Below, piece by piece: positions 46,263-59,200 of a stretch of DNA of 64,000 nucleotides. The notes beneath the pieces are model-generated. The model searched no databases and was not told the DNA's origin. It saw only the letters and a program-made list of their open reading frames with translations. Source of the stretch: Larus michahellis (lineage: Eukaryota; Chordata; Aves; Charadriiformes; Laridae); contig NC_133906.1 of NCBI RefSeq assembly GCF_964199755.1, forward strand, positions 9,920,001 through 9,984,000, read 5' to 3'. Every line of letters starts with the position of its first letter. The first letter of the stretch is position 1. The translations under genes were made by a program, and so were the position numbers.

Positions 46263-49200
46263 GCGGGTTACAGCAGGTCCTGTGACCACGGGCTGGGTAC
46301 ACGGCTCACGAGGTGGCTGGTGGGGGCCGGATCCCTGAGAAGCACCTCTGGGGCTGCACTTTCACTAGCACAACCTGTTTGGCCTGGGGATTTCCCGGTG
46401 CTATGCCAACTGGCACATGGCTCTGTTGTGCCCGGGTCCGCACCGGAGCACTGCTGGCATCCTGGAAAGTGGTGGGTGTCCCCAGCCAGGCCAACTGCCC
46501 CCCGGGACCCAGGGCTGGGGCTCTGTCCTTGCTTTTTGGCTCTGCAGAGAGCATTTCTGGGAGCCAACCTGGCTGCTCCTCCGAGCTTTCCCCCGCGTCG
46601 GGACTGGGTGCTCCTGGCCCGCCCCCCCCCCCGCCCCTCAACCAACTGACTCACCCCGGAAAGAAACTGCTCCGAGATCTCCAGATAGAAAAATCCCTCC
46701 AAGGGCAAAACCCTCCTTCAGGAGCACATGCAAACCCAGGCGATCACCCACATGTACAAAGCTTCGCGCTATTCCAAACTCCACCCTGTGAGGGACCACA
46801 CCTTTCCCCTCCCCAAAACCCCAGCCCGACCGGTTCCGGTGGGGTGCAGGGGGGCTGCCCCCCAGGTGGGGTCTGGCCGCTCCCCGCTGCGGTGGCTGGG
46901 ACCCCTCCTTCCTTCCCCCCAAACCAGTGGGGGCGAAGCCCACAAACATGACTTCCTATGCTTAAATCAGACCCTTTTACCCTCTCCATGTCCTGTCCCA
47001 GCTCCCTCACAACCCTGCCCTGAGCTTGCCTGCTCCCAAGCCACGCCACCCCCCTCCCCACCACCATTTTTGACCCCAGTTAATCCAGAGATCAACCTAA
47101 AGCCAGAGACCCTGGGGCAGGCTGGCTTGAAATCCAGATTTGAAGTCTGGATCCGACAGCCTGGTGCCCAGGAACTGGTCTGACCCTGCATCCGCCTCTG
47201 GGTTGGGAGCATCAGAGCCAAGGGTCCCCTCCAGTGCACAGGAGGACACCTCTGCCCTGGCAGCACCATGTCCCAGACGGGCCAAATCCCCACGTCAGGC
47301 TCGCAGGGGTTAAGGCGCCTGCTTGGTGTGCCACCTTCATACACTCTGAATGGTCCCAGCGCCTGGCAGCGGCTCCTCAGTCATGTGAGCAGCTCCAGTT
47401 ACCAGCCCCACCACCTCCTCTTCGTCTTGCTTTTGTCCCCTGTCCATCTCCCCGCTCCATGGAGGCCATCCATCCGTCTCGGCTGCCTCTACTCCCTGCG
47501 TTGGAGGCTGCCAGGTGGGACAGCAGCCAGGTGTCCTTGGGCACAGTCTCCAATGTCACCTTGGAGGGGAGGGCTGTGGCTCCAGCTGGGCAGTGGCAGG
47601 GAGGCAGGGCAGTGAGCCCCACAGCCACACTCAGCACGGCGCTGGCAGGAGAACCCTGTCCGGTCCATACACACTGAGCCCATGGGCAAAGTTGGCTTCA
47701 GACTCTCCCGCCACTGCCGGAGGGGAACGAGCCACCGCACACCTCCAATGCCCCAGCAGCGCGGGCACGGCGGGCATGGCACGCAGCAGCCAAACCCCTC
47801 GGCCTCTCCATCCAGCGCTCCTCTGCCCACTGCGGTTTCCAACCGTGGGCGACCGCGTGGAGCCGCGCGTCCCCAGACCCGTCTGAGCCGTGCCTGGTTA
47901 TGCAAACCACAACGGGAGCCGTTTCAACTAGTTGGACTGCTGCCTGGCAGTCAGGTGCCTTCCTCCTCCTCCTCCTCCTGAGACGGCTGCCAGTCCCCTG
48001 TGGGCAGCTGCCCAGGCTCCCACGGGTGCCTCCGTCCCCACGCTGAACACGCTGTGCCTGCCATGAGCAAGGGGCTCTCCCTCCCTCGGGTGCCGCGGGA
48101 GGTGGGGGCAGGCCCGGGGGCTCGCCGTCCCCCAGCACCACGCGCTCTTATCCCCCAGCACAGCTGCGAACCAGCCCCATCAGCAGGTTTCACAGTCCTT
48201 GAGGTGTCCTCAAGTGTCCCGGTACTGCTAATGCACAGCGGGCTAATGCACACGGGCAACCAGAGGAGAGGTTGTCCATGCGCAGCTCGCACACACATGA
48301 CACCTGTCGCGCTCGGCCGAGAGCAGGGACCCGGGGCTGTGCAAGCCCCCCGGTGCAGCAGAGGTGGGGACGGGGCTGTTTGCCCCATTGCTGGTGAGTT
48401 GTGCCTGGCACTGTGGCCGTGCTGGGATTTTCCACCCTGTCTGCATCCTCGGTGGGATGCAGGAACACAACCAAACTGTGACCTGCTGTGACCAAAATTT
48501 GGAGGGGTGCTGTAAAAAACAGGCAAGGTGCTGTGAGCCACAAGAGGCCTCTGGCAGAGCTGGTCACCATGTCTGTCACCAGCTGGCTCAGCCACACGTC
48601 TCATGGCAATGGCTCAGTGTTTGGCTTTGTCTGGAGAAGCTCTCCTCAGGCTAGGGAGGGAGAGGAGCCAGCACGTGGAGAACATCTGCTCCCAACAGCC
48701 TCCGACGCGTTGCAAAACGGGGGAAAAAACCCAGATCCCAGCACCAGGCACCTTCATGCAAATCTCATCCTTCCCAAGCCAGTACCAACCTCATGCTATG
48801 GGACAGCAGGAAACCTGCAGCTTAGATCTGCGCTGGGCTCTTCCTCCTTTGCACAACACTTTGGCCTCTCCTTAAATTTCATCATGGATTGCTGGGAACT
48901 TATATGCCGCCGACTGAGTCAGCGGGGGCTTGTCAGCCCTGGCTCCAGCAGGAAAATGTACCCTAACCATCCCTGGCTGCTCCCAGCAACTCCGGCAGCA
49001 CAGCTAGGGTGCTGCTGGAGGTTTAGGCACCGTATGGATTAGCAGCTCCCCAGGGTGATAGCTGACGCTGTGCTGAAATGCGGGATGATGCGGGATGAAG
49101 CCAGCCATCCGCCTGCACCAGGACTGCATCCCTGCAACATCCTTTTTTACTACAAACTTCTGTGCAACAAAATAAGGCCTTTGCCAAACCAAATGGGCCC

Positions 49201-51965
49201 TGAGCCAGCTCCTTCCAAGGCTCCCTGGGATGCTGCGCTCTACCCATGCCTCGGTGGGTGCCAAGCTCTTGTTGCGGGTGTCAGATTTTCTGTTTGGGGT
49301 GTTTTTACAGCTGGTGCTGGATGTCCTTGATGAGATTCTCCACAAAGGTGGCATCAAGTTGGAGGAGCGGGGAAACCTGCCTGCGCTGAATAGTAAAACC
49401 CGCTGGCAATGCCGTGGCGCTTCTCCAGATGCTGCGTCTAAATATAGACCCCTCATTTATTACCCTGCCGGCTGCTGGATTTGGTGCGGGAGGAGCCGGG
49501 GCACTGCACTGATGCTCCCCCTTGCCCACGGCCAGGGACTGCCCACACACATCCAGTGTGGAAGCTCACATTGCCTTAAACAGGATGCAAAGCATAAAAC
49601 AGGCCATGAGCCTTCTCCCTGGGTGTCTCCTGAGAAATGGGGATGGTTTGCTGGTGAAACGCTGGGGGCCTGAATCCCCTACTCTGCATCTCAGAGGGGT
49701 TTAGAGATGCAGATCCTACCCAGGCGGGAAGGGATTCCCCCTGCTCCTGGCAAGAGCAGCGGTACCCAGGCTGCCCGGCAAAGGATGCGCAGCTTCCCTG
49801 CCGCTTCCCTGCCGATGAAAGGCAGGCATCCTTCCTCACCCAAACCAGCCACCGATGCCAGCGCTCCACCCGGCTGCACTTGCTGTCTCCCTGGGACTAT
49901 GCATGACACATGGGTCACACCAGGATTTGTCCCTCTGTTGCACATCCCAGAGGGAAGGAGACATGGCCCAAAATTTTCTGGGGACCTGGAGCCTCTGTGA
50001 TGCCTTGCTAAGGCTTTCCTGAGAGACCTGGTTCAGTGATGGGAAAAGCGGTGCTGGGGGGGAAGGTGTCGACGCTCAGGGCAAGGCAGGCAGGGGAGGA
50101 TGGAGATCACATCCTGCATGCCCAGGAGAGCACAAAATCCCACCAGGCTTAGCTCTGGGACATGGTGTGAAGGCAGCTGCCACAGGGCCGAGCTACGGGC
50201 AGGAGCCAGAGTGGTGAAGGCCGGGATGCCGTAAAACGCTGCTGGCTGCTGCCCACACTGACAGGCGGCTGAGAGCTGCCATGCTGCAGCACCGCTCCCC
50301 TGGCAGCTGCCCCGCGCAGCCTCCCCACCTCGGGCCAAGCTGCACGGTCCCTTCACCCCAACTCATGCAGGGCACATTTGAGGGGGTTGGACAGGGTGGG
50401 TGGGACCCCAAGGGTGCTCCCACTAAAACCCCAGCACTGATCCCTGCCCACGGCCCCATCAGAGCCATCCCAGGAGACGCAGGGCTGGCGTGAGCTGACC
50501 ACAAGCCTCCTGCCCGGGCAGAGAAAGCTCCCGGGACCTTTCCCACTGCTCTCTGGCAGGGACATCGGAGCAGGGTCCCCATGCAAGAGGCAGGAGGGGC
50601 AGGGAGACACACCGCGGTGGCTGCCATCAAGGCCTAGGCTGCGTGCTGGCTACTTCCATCGCTACAGCTAGAGAAATCGCAAAAAAAGAGGATGCGCTAC
50701 AAACCAGCCTCTACCCCTGCATGGCCGGGAAGCCAGGCTGGGCCAAGGCGCTGCTGGCTGCTCGCAGCAGCCATCCCCCTAGCTCTTGGCGCTGAGTCCC
50801 ATTGAGACGAGGCCAAGCAGGACGGGAACTCCAGGCATCCTGCCTCCTGCTGCCGGCACTCCCGGATGGTAGGTTCACGTTGGGACACCTGCTCCCCGGG
50901 TGGCCAGGGTGCCCTGCTGCCAGCACCACCAGCCATGGCCACGTCTCCTGCCCCATGACCACAGTGCCGGCCAAAGGAAACAGCCCTCCAACTCCCCAGC
51001 CTGCCTGGCTTCCCCCACAGCCACCCCACAGGCCAAGCGGGAGGCTGGGGAACATTGGGAGGGAAGGAGTTAATCCATTAATCATCCCTACTGGAGAGCG
51101 ACTGGACCCAGGGCTGATGGCACCCACAGGAGCGCCAGTCCTGCACCCCACGCACCCCGGTACTCAAGCCCCGCAAGGGTCTCGCAGAGCAGCTGGGGAA
51201 GGTGGGGGTTGCCTCGTCCTGCCGGCAGGCGGGCTGGCAGCGGGTGGCATCCGCTGCACCTGTGCCACCACTCACATGGGGACCGGGAAGCTGCCGGGCT
51301 TGCATGGCACTCCTGCTGCACTCACACCCACCGCACACCCTCCTGCCACACACCCGCCCATCGCTGGCATGGGGAGGGTGTGATGCAGGCACGCCGAGCA
51401 TCCCCTGGGCAGGGCAGAGGCGACTCCTGAGCATCTCTGCCGCTGGCTGGGAGCTGAGCTGGGCGGCTGCAGAAACACCTCAAGACCCCCAGACATAAGG
51501 GCATGGTCACACCCCAGGCTGCTCTCCCCGCTACATGGGTCAAGGCAGGACACAAGGCACGGGGCTTGTACAGCGCAGCTGAAAACGTCACCCTCCAACC
51601 AATGGGTCTTCGTCCCCCATGGGGTGTCCCCGCTGCCACGGGGGCTGCAGCAAGACTCTTGCTGCCAGTGGCCCATGGGGACCTGCAGCAGCACAGTGGG
51701 GATGGAGCTCTGGCTCTGCCAGCTCACGGGAGCCCTGTGCCTGGGAGCATCCCTCAGCCCCACCCTGGATAAAACGGGATGCTCCCGGTCTTTCAGTCCC
51801 CACTTGGGGACCGGAGACGGGGGACACGTTTTGACCCTTTCCCCTCAAATCTTCCAGCTGACCTTCGCATTTTCGGAGAGCGGAGAAGCCTGAAGCGGTC
51901 CAACCCTCACCGCATCCCCATGCTCTGGGCGAGCTGCCCCATGTTAATCAGCCCCGAGTCCCCAC

Positions 51966-52002
51966 TTAGTTTATCAGCCCAGAGGAGAAACATCAGTCTT
52001 TG
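51966..52002 (+). repeat. Duplicated 37-bp element, copy A
   Basis: TTAGTTTATCAGCCCAGAGG followed by AGAAACATCAGTCTTTG. It matches copy B (54027-54063) at 33 of 37 positions without gaps. Confidence 0.8.
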
Positions 52003-52330
52003 ATCCTGAGCCAGGAGCACATCAGAGAATTCCTTGTGCCTGTGGGGGCTGCTCCCCCTTCTCACCCCATTCCCCGCTCAAGGACCATGCTACACACAAA
52101 GACTTCCAGCAACCCCCCAAAAAAACCCCAGACACTATCTCTGGATGACCTCCCTGTGCCGACATCTGCTGAAGCAGCAGAGAGGGGACACACAGACGCC
52201 CTGCTTCTGCCTCCCCCCTCAGCCACAGAGGCCTTTCCCCTGCTTTCCCCAGGCTCACGGGGGGCATAAACCCTTGGGCAGTAGCTGGTATTTGGGTAAC
52301 AGGCCACAGAGCGCTGGGGATGCAGAGCAA

Positions 52331-52414
52331 GGAGCATGCGCTGCTGTTGTCCTGACGGACGGACGGCCGCAGCCGCGGCCGTCCGTCCGTCAGGACAACA
52401 GCAGCGCATGCTCC
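52331..52414. repeat. Perfect inverted repeat, 40-bp arms, 4-bp loop
   Basis: Left arm 52331-52370 (starts GGAGCATGCGCTGCTG, ends GGACGGCCGC), loop AGCC, right arm 52375-52414 (starts GCGGCCGTCC, ends CGCATGCTCC). All 40 pairs are complementary; pairing stops exactly at both ends. It lies in PPARGC1B intron 1. It could be a true template-switch product or a fold-back assembly artefact. Confidence 0.97.
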
Positions 52415-52753
52415 AGCAACTCTCCCACGGCCGCCAGCAAACACCCCCGGGACCCCCGAGTCCAGATGTGAGGGGCGGCAGACGGGGGAAGAGCTCCGAG
52501 GGGAGCAGAGCCTGCCTGCCTGCAGCTCTGCCCTCCCTGCCTGCAGCTCTCTGGGCTGGGGGCGGGGGGACCTCACTGCTTTTGCCCCCCCCACCCCCTC
52601 CAGGACCACAGCTTATTTTGGATGGTGACACGTGCCGGGCGAGGCTTTGCTGCTGCCCTGCTACAAGGAGCTCGGTCCCTATCCCTGTCCCTATCCATGA
52701 TGGGATGCTCTGCAACAGGCTCCTTCACTCTGAACAGCTTGAGTGCCCTGCCC

Positions 52754-52772
52754 GTGCCTCAGTTTCCCCTCC
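52754..52772 (-). repeat. MIR-like remnant
   Basis: The minus strand reads GAGGGGAAACTGAGGCAC, as in MIR-type SINEs. Very short. Confidence 0.3.
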
Positions 52773-53437
52773 TCACCCCCTGGCTAATGACAGCGACCGT
52801 CTCCCACCTTTCCCCGCAGGAGGATTTCGCTCACACCCGCCAAGGGATTTGCAGCTATAAAGGGCTCGCTAAGTGCTAACCGTGCCCGGGAGCCGGCTGG
52901 CATCCATCTTGGCAGACACCCAGTGCCATCCCAGAGAAACCTCTGCAAAAATCGCACCCCGTGTCTGCTGCCCCCTGGACCCAGGCAGCCCCTCTCCCCA
53001 GCCATCGCCCCTCGCCAGGGGCACGGGTCCCGCGGGAGGGAGGCAGCGCTCAGCCAGCAAAGCACAGGGGACATCCAAAGAAGGAAAGGAGTCGGACGGA
53101 TGGAGGAGCCGGCTGGGCTCCCTGGCCAGCCGGCTGGTCCATACTGTAAAAGGAGTGGGAACAGGGACTGCAAAGCTCCGGCTCCAGTGGTTTTAAGATG
53201 GCTGTGTAGCCGAGAGGAGGAGAAGAAGGAGGAGGAGGACTACGACGACATTAACCCTGCCAGCACTGCGCTGCAGCCAGGAGCACCGTGGTGAGGACGA
53301 ATGGCGGGTTTCCCGAGATTCCGCTTAACAGCAGATGGACCAGGGTCCCCCCGACTCCCACCCAATAAAATGCAGCTGGTGATGCTTTCAGGGCTGGCAG
53401 CAGCGAGTTGGGAGATGCTGCCTTCAGACAGGCCGTG

Positions 53438-53466
53438 GGAAGGAGGAGGAGGAGGAGGAGGAGGAA
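53438..53466 (+). repeat. GGA microsatellite
   Basis: About nine GGA triplets in a row in intron 1. Confidence 0.9.
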
Positions 53467-53946
53467 GTGGCACATGGCGGATGCCTGCAGGAGGGAAGGG
53501 ACCCTCCACGGGTGCAGGACGCCCAGCAGGTCTCGAAGATCCCTTGAACATGAGCTCCCTGGGAAGGTGCCCTCCCCCTCATGCTGCCCCCAGGAGACAC
53601 CCCACCAGGGGCTCAGCAGCACCGGCGGGGCAGGAAAGGGACCCCCATGGGTGCCACCCCCCTGGGCGTCCGCCCGTCGGCATTGCCATCCCTTCCTAGC
53701 CGCTCAGCAGGGAGCAGCAGGGCTGAGCGGTTGCTCAGCTTCCCTCCTCTTTTCCCTGTGGACATGCACGTAAATAATCACGTTTTTCCTGCTTAATGTT
53801 TTCCTTTAAAAACATCGGGCTTGGCCTTCCCTGTGCTTTTCTGTGGGACTCATCAGGGCTGCAGGAACCCAGGCACAGCAACTGGAGGAGCAAAGGTACC
53901 GGGCACTTAACAGCAACTTCCCTTCTCCGAAATGTTTATTGGTCGT

Positions 53947-53954
53947 TGACGTCA
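53947..53954. promoter_or_regulatory. Perfect cAMP response element
   Basis: TGACGTCA, the full palindromic CRE, in the AT-rich island 53920-54130 (TTGACGTCAAGTAATTATTG). CREB drives PPARGC1A in mammals; use here is inference. Confidence 0.4.
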
Positions 53955-54026
53955 AGTAATTATTGAGAATTATTAATTAAGAAAGCATTTAAGCGTGTTG
54001 CTTTTGTTGAGGTTTTGTCGTTACAA

Positions 54027-54063
54027 TTAGTTTATCGGCCAACAGGAGAAACATCAGCCTTTG
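54027..54063 (+). repeat. Duplicated 37-bp element, copy B
   Basis: TTAGTTTATCGGCCAACAGG followed by AGAAACATCAGCCTTTG; 33 of 37 positions equal copy A. It is in the AT-rich island with the CRE. Confidence 0.8.
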
Positions 54064-55808
54064 CAGTTGCTTGGAGCGCAGCAAAGCGCCTATAATTAAT
54101 TTCCCTTTCCGCAGCAAGCGATTTGCTGTGACCTACCTTGGGGACATGCCTTTCTCCAGGTGTGCCAACCACAACAGCTCTGGAAACACCCAGCCAAAGG
54201 GACCTCAAGAGGCCATCAGATGGGAACACCGTGTCCCCTCTAGCCTGTCAGAGGCAACTACGTGTGGATAGCGGCTCTTTTTGGGAAAGCATCCTGGCCA
54301 GGCGCCCTGATCCCGGGGAGGGACCTGCACAGTTAATGGGGTTGAGTCCCACGGTCTCTCCTGGGCCACCCTGCCAGGCTCCTCTGCCACCCACTGCCAT
54401 GCCCCTGGCTCTCATGGCACCCACCCTCCCGTGCCAGCGCTGGCATCATGCCGCAAAGCATCTTGCTGAGAGTGAGAGCTCAGGCACAGTGTCATCTGCA
54501 GCCTCATGTGGCAGCTGTTTTGGCACCAGAGCCTGTCCTCACACATCCCCTGTGATGCTCTGCCCTGAGGGCTGGGCTCGGGGCAGGCAGAAGACCAGTG
54601 GGGCGGGACAAGAGATGGCTCTGTGCAGCCACCTGGGGCAGCGCGGGCAATTGCAGCCTCTGGGGGCTCCCAGCCCCTCTCCTACCAAACCACAGTCCAC
54701 CTGGACAACCCCTTTTCCACAGGGACAGACCCCACTTCCATAGGGACAGAAGTATGAGCCCACCCAGAAGGGGTCGGTCCTTCCCACTTCGCCCCATGCC
54801 TGCCCGTGACCAGGAGGGCCATGGCACAAGCAGGCAGCCATGCACCTCTCTCTTCCCCGGGGAACCAGCCAAGGCCCGTGTGGGTGCAGACTCTGGAGCA
54901 CCAGCATCTCCTCCGTCCCTCGCCTGGGTGACCTGTGCGCCACAGCTACCACATGGTGGGGCGTCCCACCAGACGCACTTCAAAGGAGATTTTTCTTCTC
55001 ATCTCCTTCCTGTCCTGGGGAAGCGGCTGGCTCCCAGGAGCTTGGCACCAAGAGGCACTGCTTTGGCAGCCCAGTGCTTTCCAAGGGCTCCCCCAAGCCC
55101 CTCATATGCCAGCGGCAGTAGGCAGCTGGAGGGGTAAGCTGGGGCTGGGGGTGACTGGCCATCGGGACAGCCCCACCAGCACCAAGCAGGAGAGACAACG
55201 CAAGATTTGTGCTCGGAGTGGTCCAAGACATGAATTTTGTTCCCTTATTTCCTGGGTCCTCTGGCCCAAGGGAACATGACCCCATATCGGGGCTGTGTCC
55301 TCATCTCTTACATCTCACTCTCCTCTTGCCACCTGCCGTGCTCGGCCCCATCCTTGTACCCTGTCCCCTGCAGGAACACGAGCCTGGGAGGTCACCACGC
55401 TGCGCCAGGCTGTGCCTTGGAGATGACGTGAGCCCTGAGGAGCAGCACAGCTCCTCAGCGACCAGGGCACAGGGACAAGGTCCCTCTGCCACACTGTGCC
55501 AGCCACCTCAGCGCTGGGCAGGCAGGGCAGTGGGACACGGCGCACGCTGTCAGCACTGGCACAGGCCATGCTGGGCTCCACACGCGCCCAGCACGTGTGG
55601 TGGAGCTGGCCCCAGCGGCAGCATGGGCGCCGTATGCTCCTGCCGCGCTGCTGCATGCAGATGCATGCCCCACGCACACCTGCGCTCACAGACCTGAGGG
55701 CAGCAGCAGCATGGCTGCTCCAGCACCCAACCCCCCAGGCCTGGCTGTTGGGGGGATTATGGCCAGGAGGCAGGCTAACCCCGCGGGAGGCTGGGCTGCC
55801 TCTTGGGA

Positions 55809-56213
55809 TCGTAGAATCATAGAGTGGTTCGGGTTGGAAGGGACCTTAAAGATCATCTAGTTCCAACCCCCTGCCCTGGGCAGGGACACCTCCCACCAGA
55901 CCAGGTTGCTGAAAGCCCCGTCCAACCTGGCCTTGAACCCCTCCAGGGATGGGGCAGCCACAGCTTCTCTGGGCAACCTGTTCCGGTGCCTCACCACGCT
56001 CACAGTAAAGAATTTTTTCCTAATATCTAATCTAAATTTCCCCTCTTTCAGTTTAAAACCATTACCCCTCATCCTATTGCTCCAATCCCTCATAAAGGGT
56101 CCCTCCCCATCTCTCCTGTAGCCCCCTTTAGGCACTGGAAGGGGCTCTAAGTTCTCCCTGAAGCCTTCTCTTCTCCAGGCTGAACAACCCAAACTCTCTC
56201 AGCCTGTCCTCAT
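55809..56213 (-). repeat. CR1 LINE 3' fragment
   Basis: Read on plus it starts with the reversed CR1 tail (GTAGAATCATAGAGTGG, then AAGGGACCTTAAAGATCATC) and ends at the reversed segment for CFSLEKRR and the Leu/Gln part. Same subfamily as the copy at 503-906. Sense with PPARGC1B. Confidence 0.95.
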
Positions 56214-59200
56214 AGGAGGGGTGGGGGTGGGCTTGAGTGCTGCCCTGGGCTGGGATCCTGCCTCAGCCCAGGCAGAACTGGGCAAGCCTGGGGCTGGTCC
56301 GTCCAGCAGCCATTCCTGCCCACTCCCCTCTCCGCTGGGGCACCGGCAGCTCTCCCTTCCCTGGGAGAGCCGGGGTGCCAGTGGGTGGGGGGGTCCTGGG
56401 GGGCTGCAGAGCCCGTGCCCCCCGAGTGGCAGGCAGCACAGCTGCAGGCTGCGAGAGGAGAATTCCCGCAGCCCTTCCCCGGAGCGGGTGCCCGCAGCTC
56501 TGTGCTCGCAGGCTGGCACTGGGACAGCCCCTCGCAGCCCCGCTGCACGCACGCACCCCCCAGCGCGGCACCCGGAGGGGCTGGCAGCCCCCGCTCAGCA
56601 ACTGGGTCAGCTATATATAAACGGAGCAGCCCCAGCAGCGCCGGTACCAGGCACCTTCCTGCCTTGCATCATTGCCACCCTAAAAACCATGGCCTGGAGA
56701 CAGGGACTGGCTCAGCCCGGGCTGTGGCAGCCATGAAATGCTGCCGTGCTGCCAAAGGCACTGACGAATCTGCTCCTTCGTAGCCATCGCCCCAAGCCCT
56801 GCACCCTGCTCGGCCAGGGCAGCCACCACGGATGTGGGATGGACCAGGTGGGACTGACATCCGCCAGATGGATGCTCCCAGGAGGCCATGGCTGCAAGCT
56901 GTGTGCATACTCCTCCACACAGAGCAGGCCCTCGGGAGGGAGATTTCCACTTCCATTTATCGAAACCAGCCGCTCCAGCTCGCAAGCGCCAAGGCAACAA
57001 GCTCAAACCCCCTCATTAAGGCTGGGCAGACACCTCCTGGGCCCGAGGCGTGCAGGCATGCCTGCTCGGCAGCGTGCAGGCAGGGGTTTGGCTTGTAGGG
57101 TGACGCCGAGCAGCTCCAGTGCAGCACTTCACCAGGTAGGAACATTGTGTGGGAAGACTGCAGCAGGGCAGTTTAGTCCCAGTATCCCCAGTTTGCTGCA
57201 CCCCAAGGACAGATGCCTTCCCCAGTGCTGCACTGCTCCTCTCGGCGGCACTGTTGTAGTTTGTGGGTCCAGTAAATCCAGTGCTGGAGCCCAGGAGAGG
57301 CATGGTTTGGGGTGCTTTGGGGTGCTTTGGGCTGCTGCCCCCTTCACAGCCTTGCCGGCAGCGTGCAGGAGGAGAGGGCTGGTGTTCATCCTGTACCCCC
57401 GCAAGCAGCAGGAAAAGCCCTTCGCAGCTTGCAGGTCTCCAGTCGTCTACAGTCAAACCTCACCAGCCTCTCACCCGGCCCGGAGGGCTGGTTATTAGGG
57501 AAAAACACTTTAATGAGGCAGCTCGTTAAAGGCAGGAACAGATTAGCCCAGGAACCAGAGGAACTCTGTGACTGCCGAGTTCAAGAATAGGAGAAATAAG
57601 CCTTTCCCTGGCAGTGGTAGGAGATGCTGCCTCAAAGTGGTGGGCTGAACCCATGAATCCTCAAAGCCCTTTCAAAACCCTGCACCCTCCCAGGAGTCTG
57701 CGTGAGCTCTGAAGATGGAAGATGCTGGGAACAGAGGACCATAGCTTGAAACCTATGAAAACACCCACTGAAACAGAAGTGGAAAATACTCCATCCCCAA
57801 CAGTCAAGTTCAGGCACTGCCTCCTCCACTGATCAAGCAAAATCCCAGCACCAGTGTGGGCTTCCAGCAGGGATGCTCCAGGGAGAAAGCCTTTGGCACG
57901 ACACAGCCCCGCTGGACAGGAGCGACGTGGGAGGAGAGGCAAAGGAAAGCAGAGTTCAGAGTTACGGTCACCAGAGAAAAATTAACCCTGGAAAAGAAGT
58001 CCCTCTCCATTTCCCACTGCAGGGAAAGGTTTGCAGACCATTCCTTTCCACAGCCAAATGAAACGCTGGCAAGCGGTGGAAGCGCGCGGTGAGTGGAGCA
58101 CCCCGGGAGGTCGGGGTTACCGCAAAGCCACTTAGGCAGCAGGGAGAAGAATCAGGCCCCTGCGATGGCTGTTATGAATGAAGGTGGGAACGGTGCTGCT
58201 CAAGATAACTTTGAGAACAGGTACTATTAATAGCAATACTATAGGGCTTTTTCTTGTGCTTTCTGCAGGGCTCTCTCTGGGATTGGTGAATGCTAATGGA
58301 TCGGGCCCTGCTACAATGCCAGGGAAGCAACCATGCGTGCGCATCGCTGGAGCCCAGCAGCAGACTGATGCCCTCGAGGAACAAGGACCAGCAGCAAGTG
58401 GCCGACTGAGCCGGCCACCCGCCACCGCTGCGGCAGACCAGCGCCGGCCAGGCGCTCAGACCGAGGATCCCGCGCGGGAGCTGCTGGCGAGGCTGCCGCC
58501 GTGCCGGTTTCCATGACGACTTCAGCACTTGGCGTGAGATGGAGATGACGGGATCAGCCAGGAAAGTAACCGAGCGGAGCTGGCGTCCTCCGTCTGCCGT
58601 GGCCAGCGGCACAGCACTGCCAGCTCTGCGCGGATGGCTGGCACAAGGCAAAGCCCCGGGAGCCTCCGGGCATCTGGGTCCCCCTCGTCTCACAGGACGT
58701 GTGCTGGCTGCCTGTTGTCCCCGAGAAGTGGAGCCTGCCCATCCCATCGGTTCCTCCCTGACACCTCCGTGAAAGCGCAGTCCAGGTCCCGACCTCAGCC
58801 CCGTGCTGGCCGGGCGCACATCCAGCACTGGAGCACCCAGCCGGGATTGCGCCCCTGGCTCTCGCCCTGGCACTGCATTGCCACTCCTGGTGGGGCTGTC
58901 TCCCCGGCGGCACCACCTCCGAGCACACACACCCCTTCACTTGTGGTGTCAGGGCCAGCCGGCACAGCGGGCAGCCTGGCATCGTGGTACCCACGCCCCC
59001 ACTGCAGCACTGGGGCCAGCCAAGCCCGGCAGTACCAGCCTGCACCGAAGACAACCCTGACCCTCACCGGCCCTCGGCCCCCATGGAAGCATTCCCTGGC
59101 TTCCAGGTAACCTAAGATCAAGCGCTCCAGCCAGATGTGCTCAGTCAGACGTCTAGGGACACCACAGAGCAGTGGGGAACCGAACACTTGCAGCATATGA

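Noticed and set aside
56613-56625. TATATATAAA as a plus-strand promoter
   Set aside because: No coding exon or other promoter evidence follows on the plus strand; AT dinucleotide runs are common.
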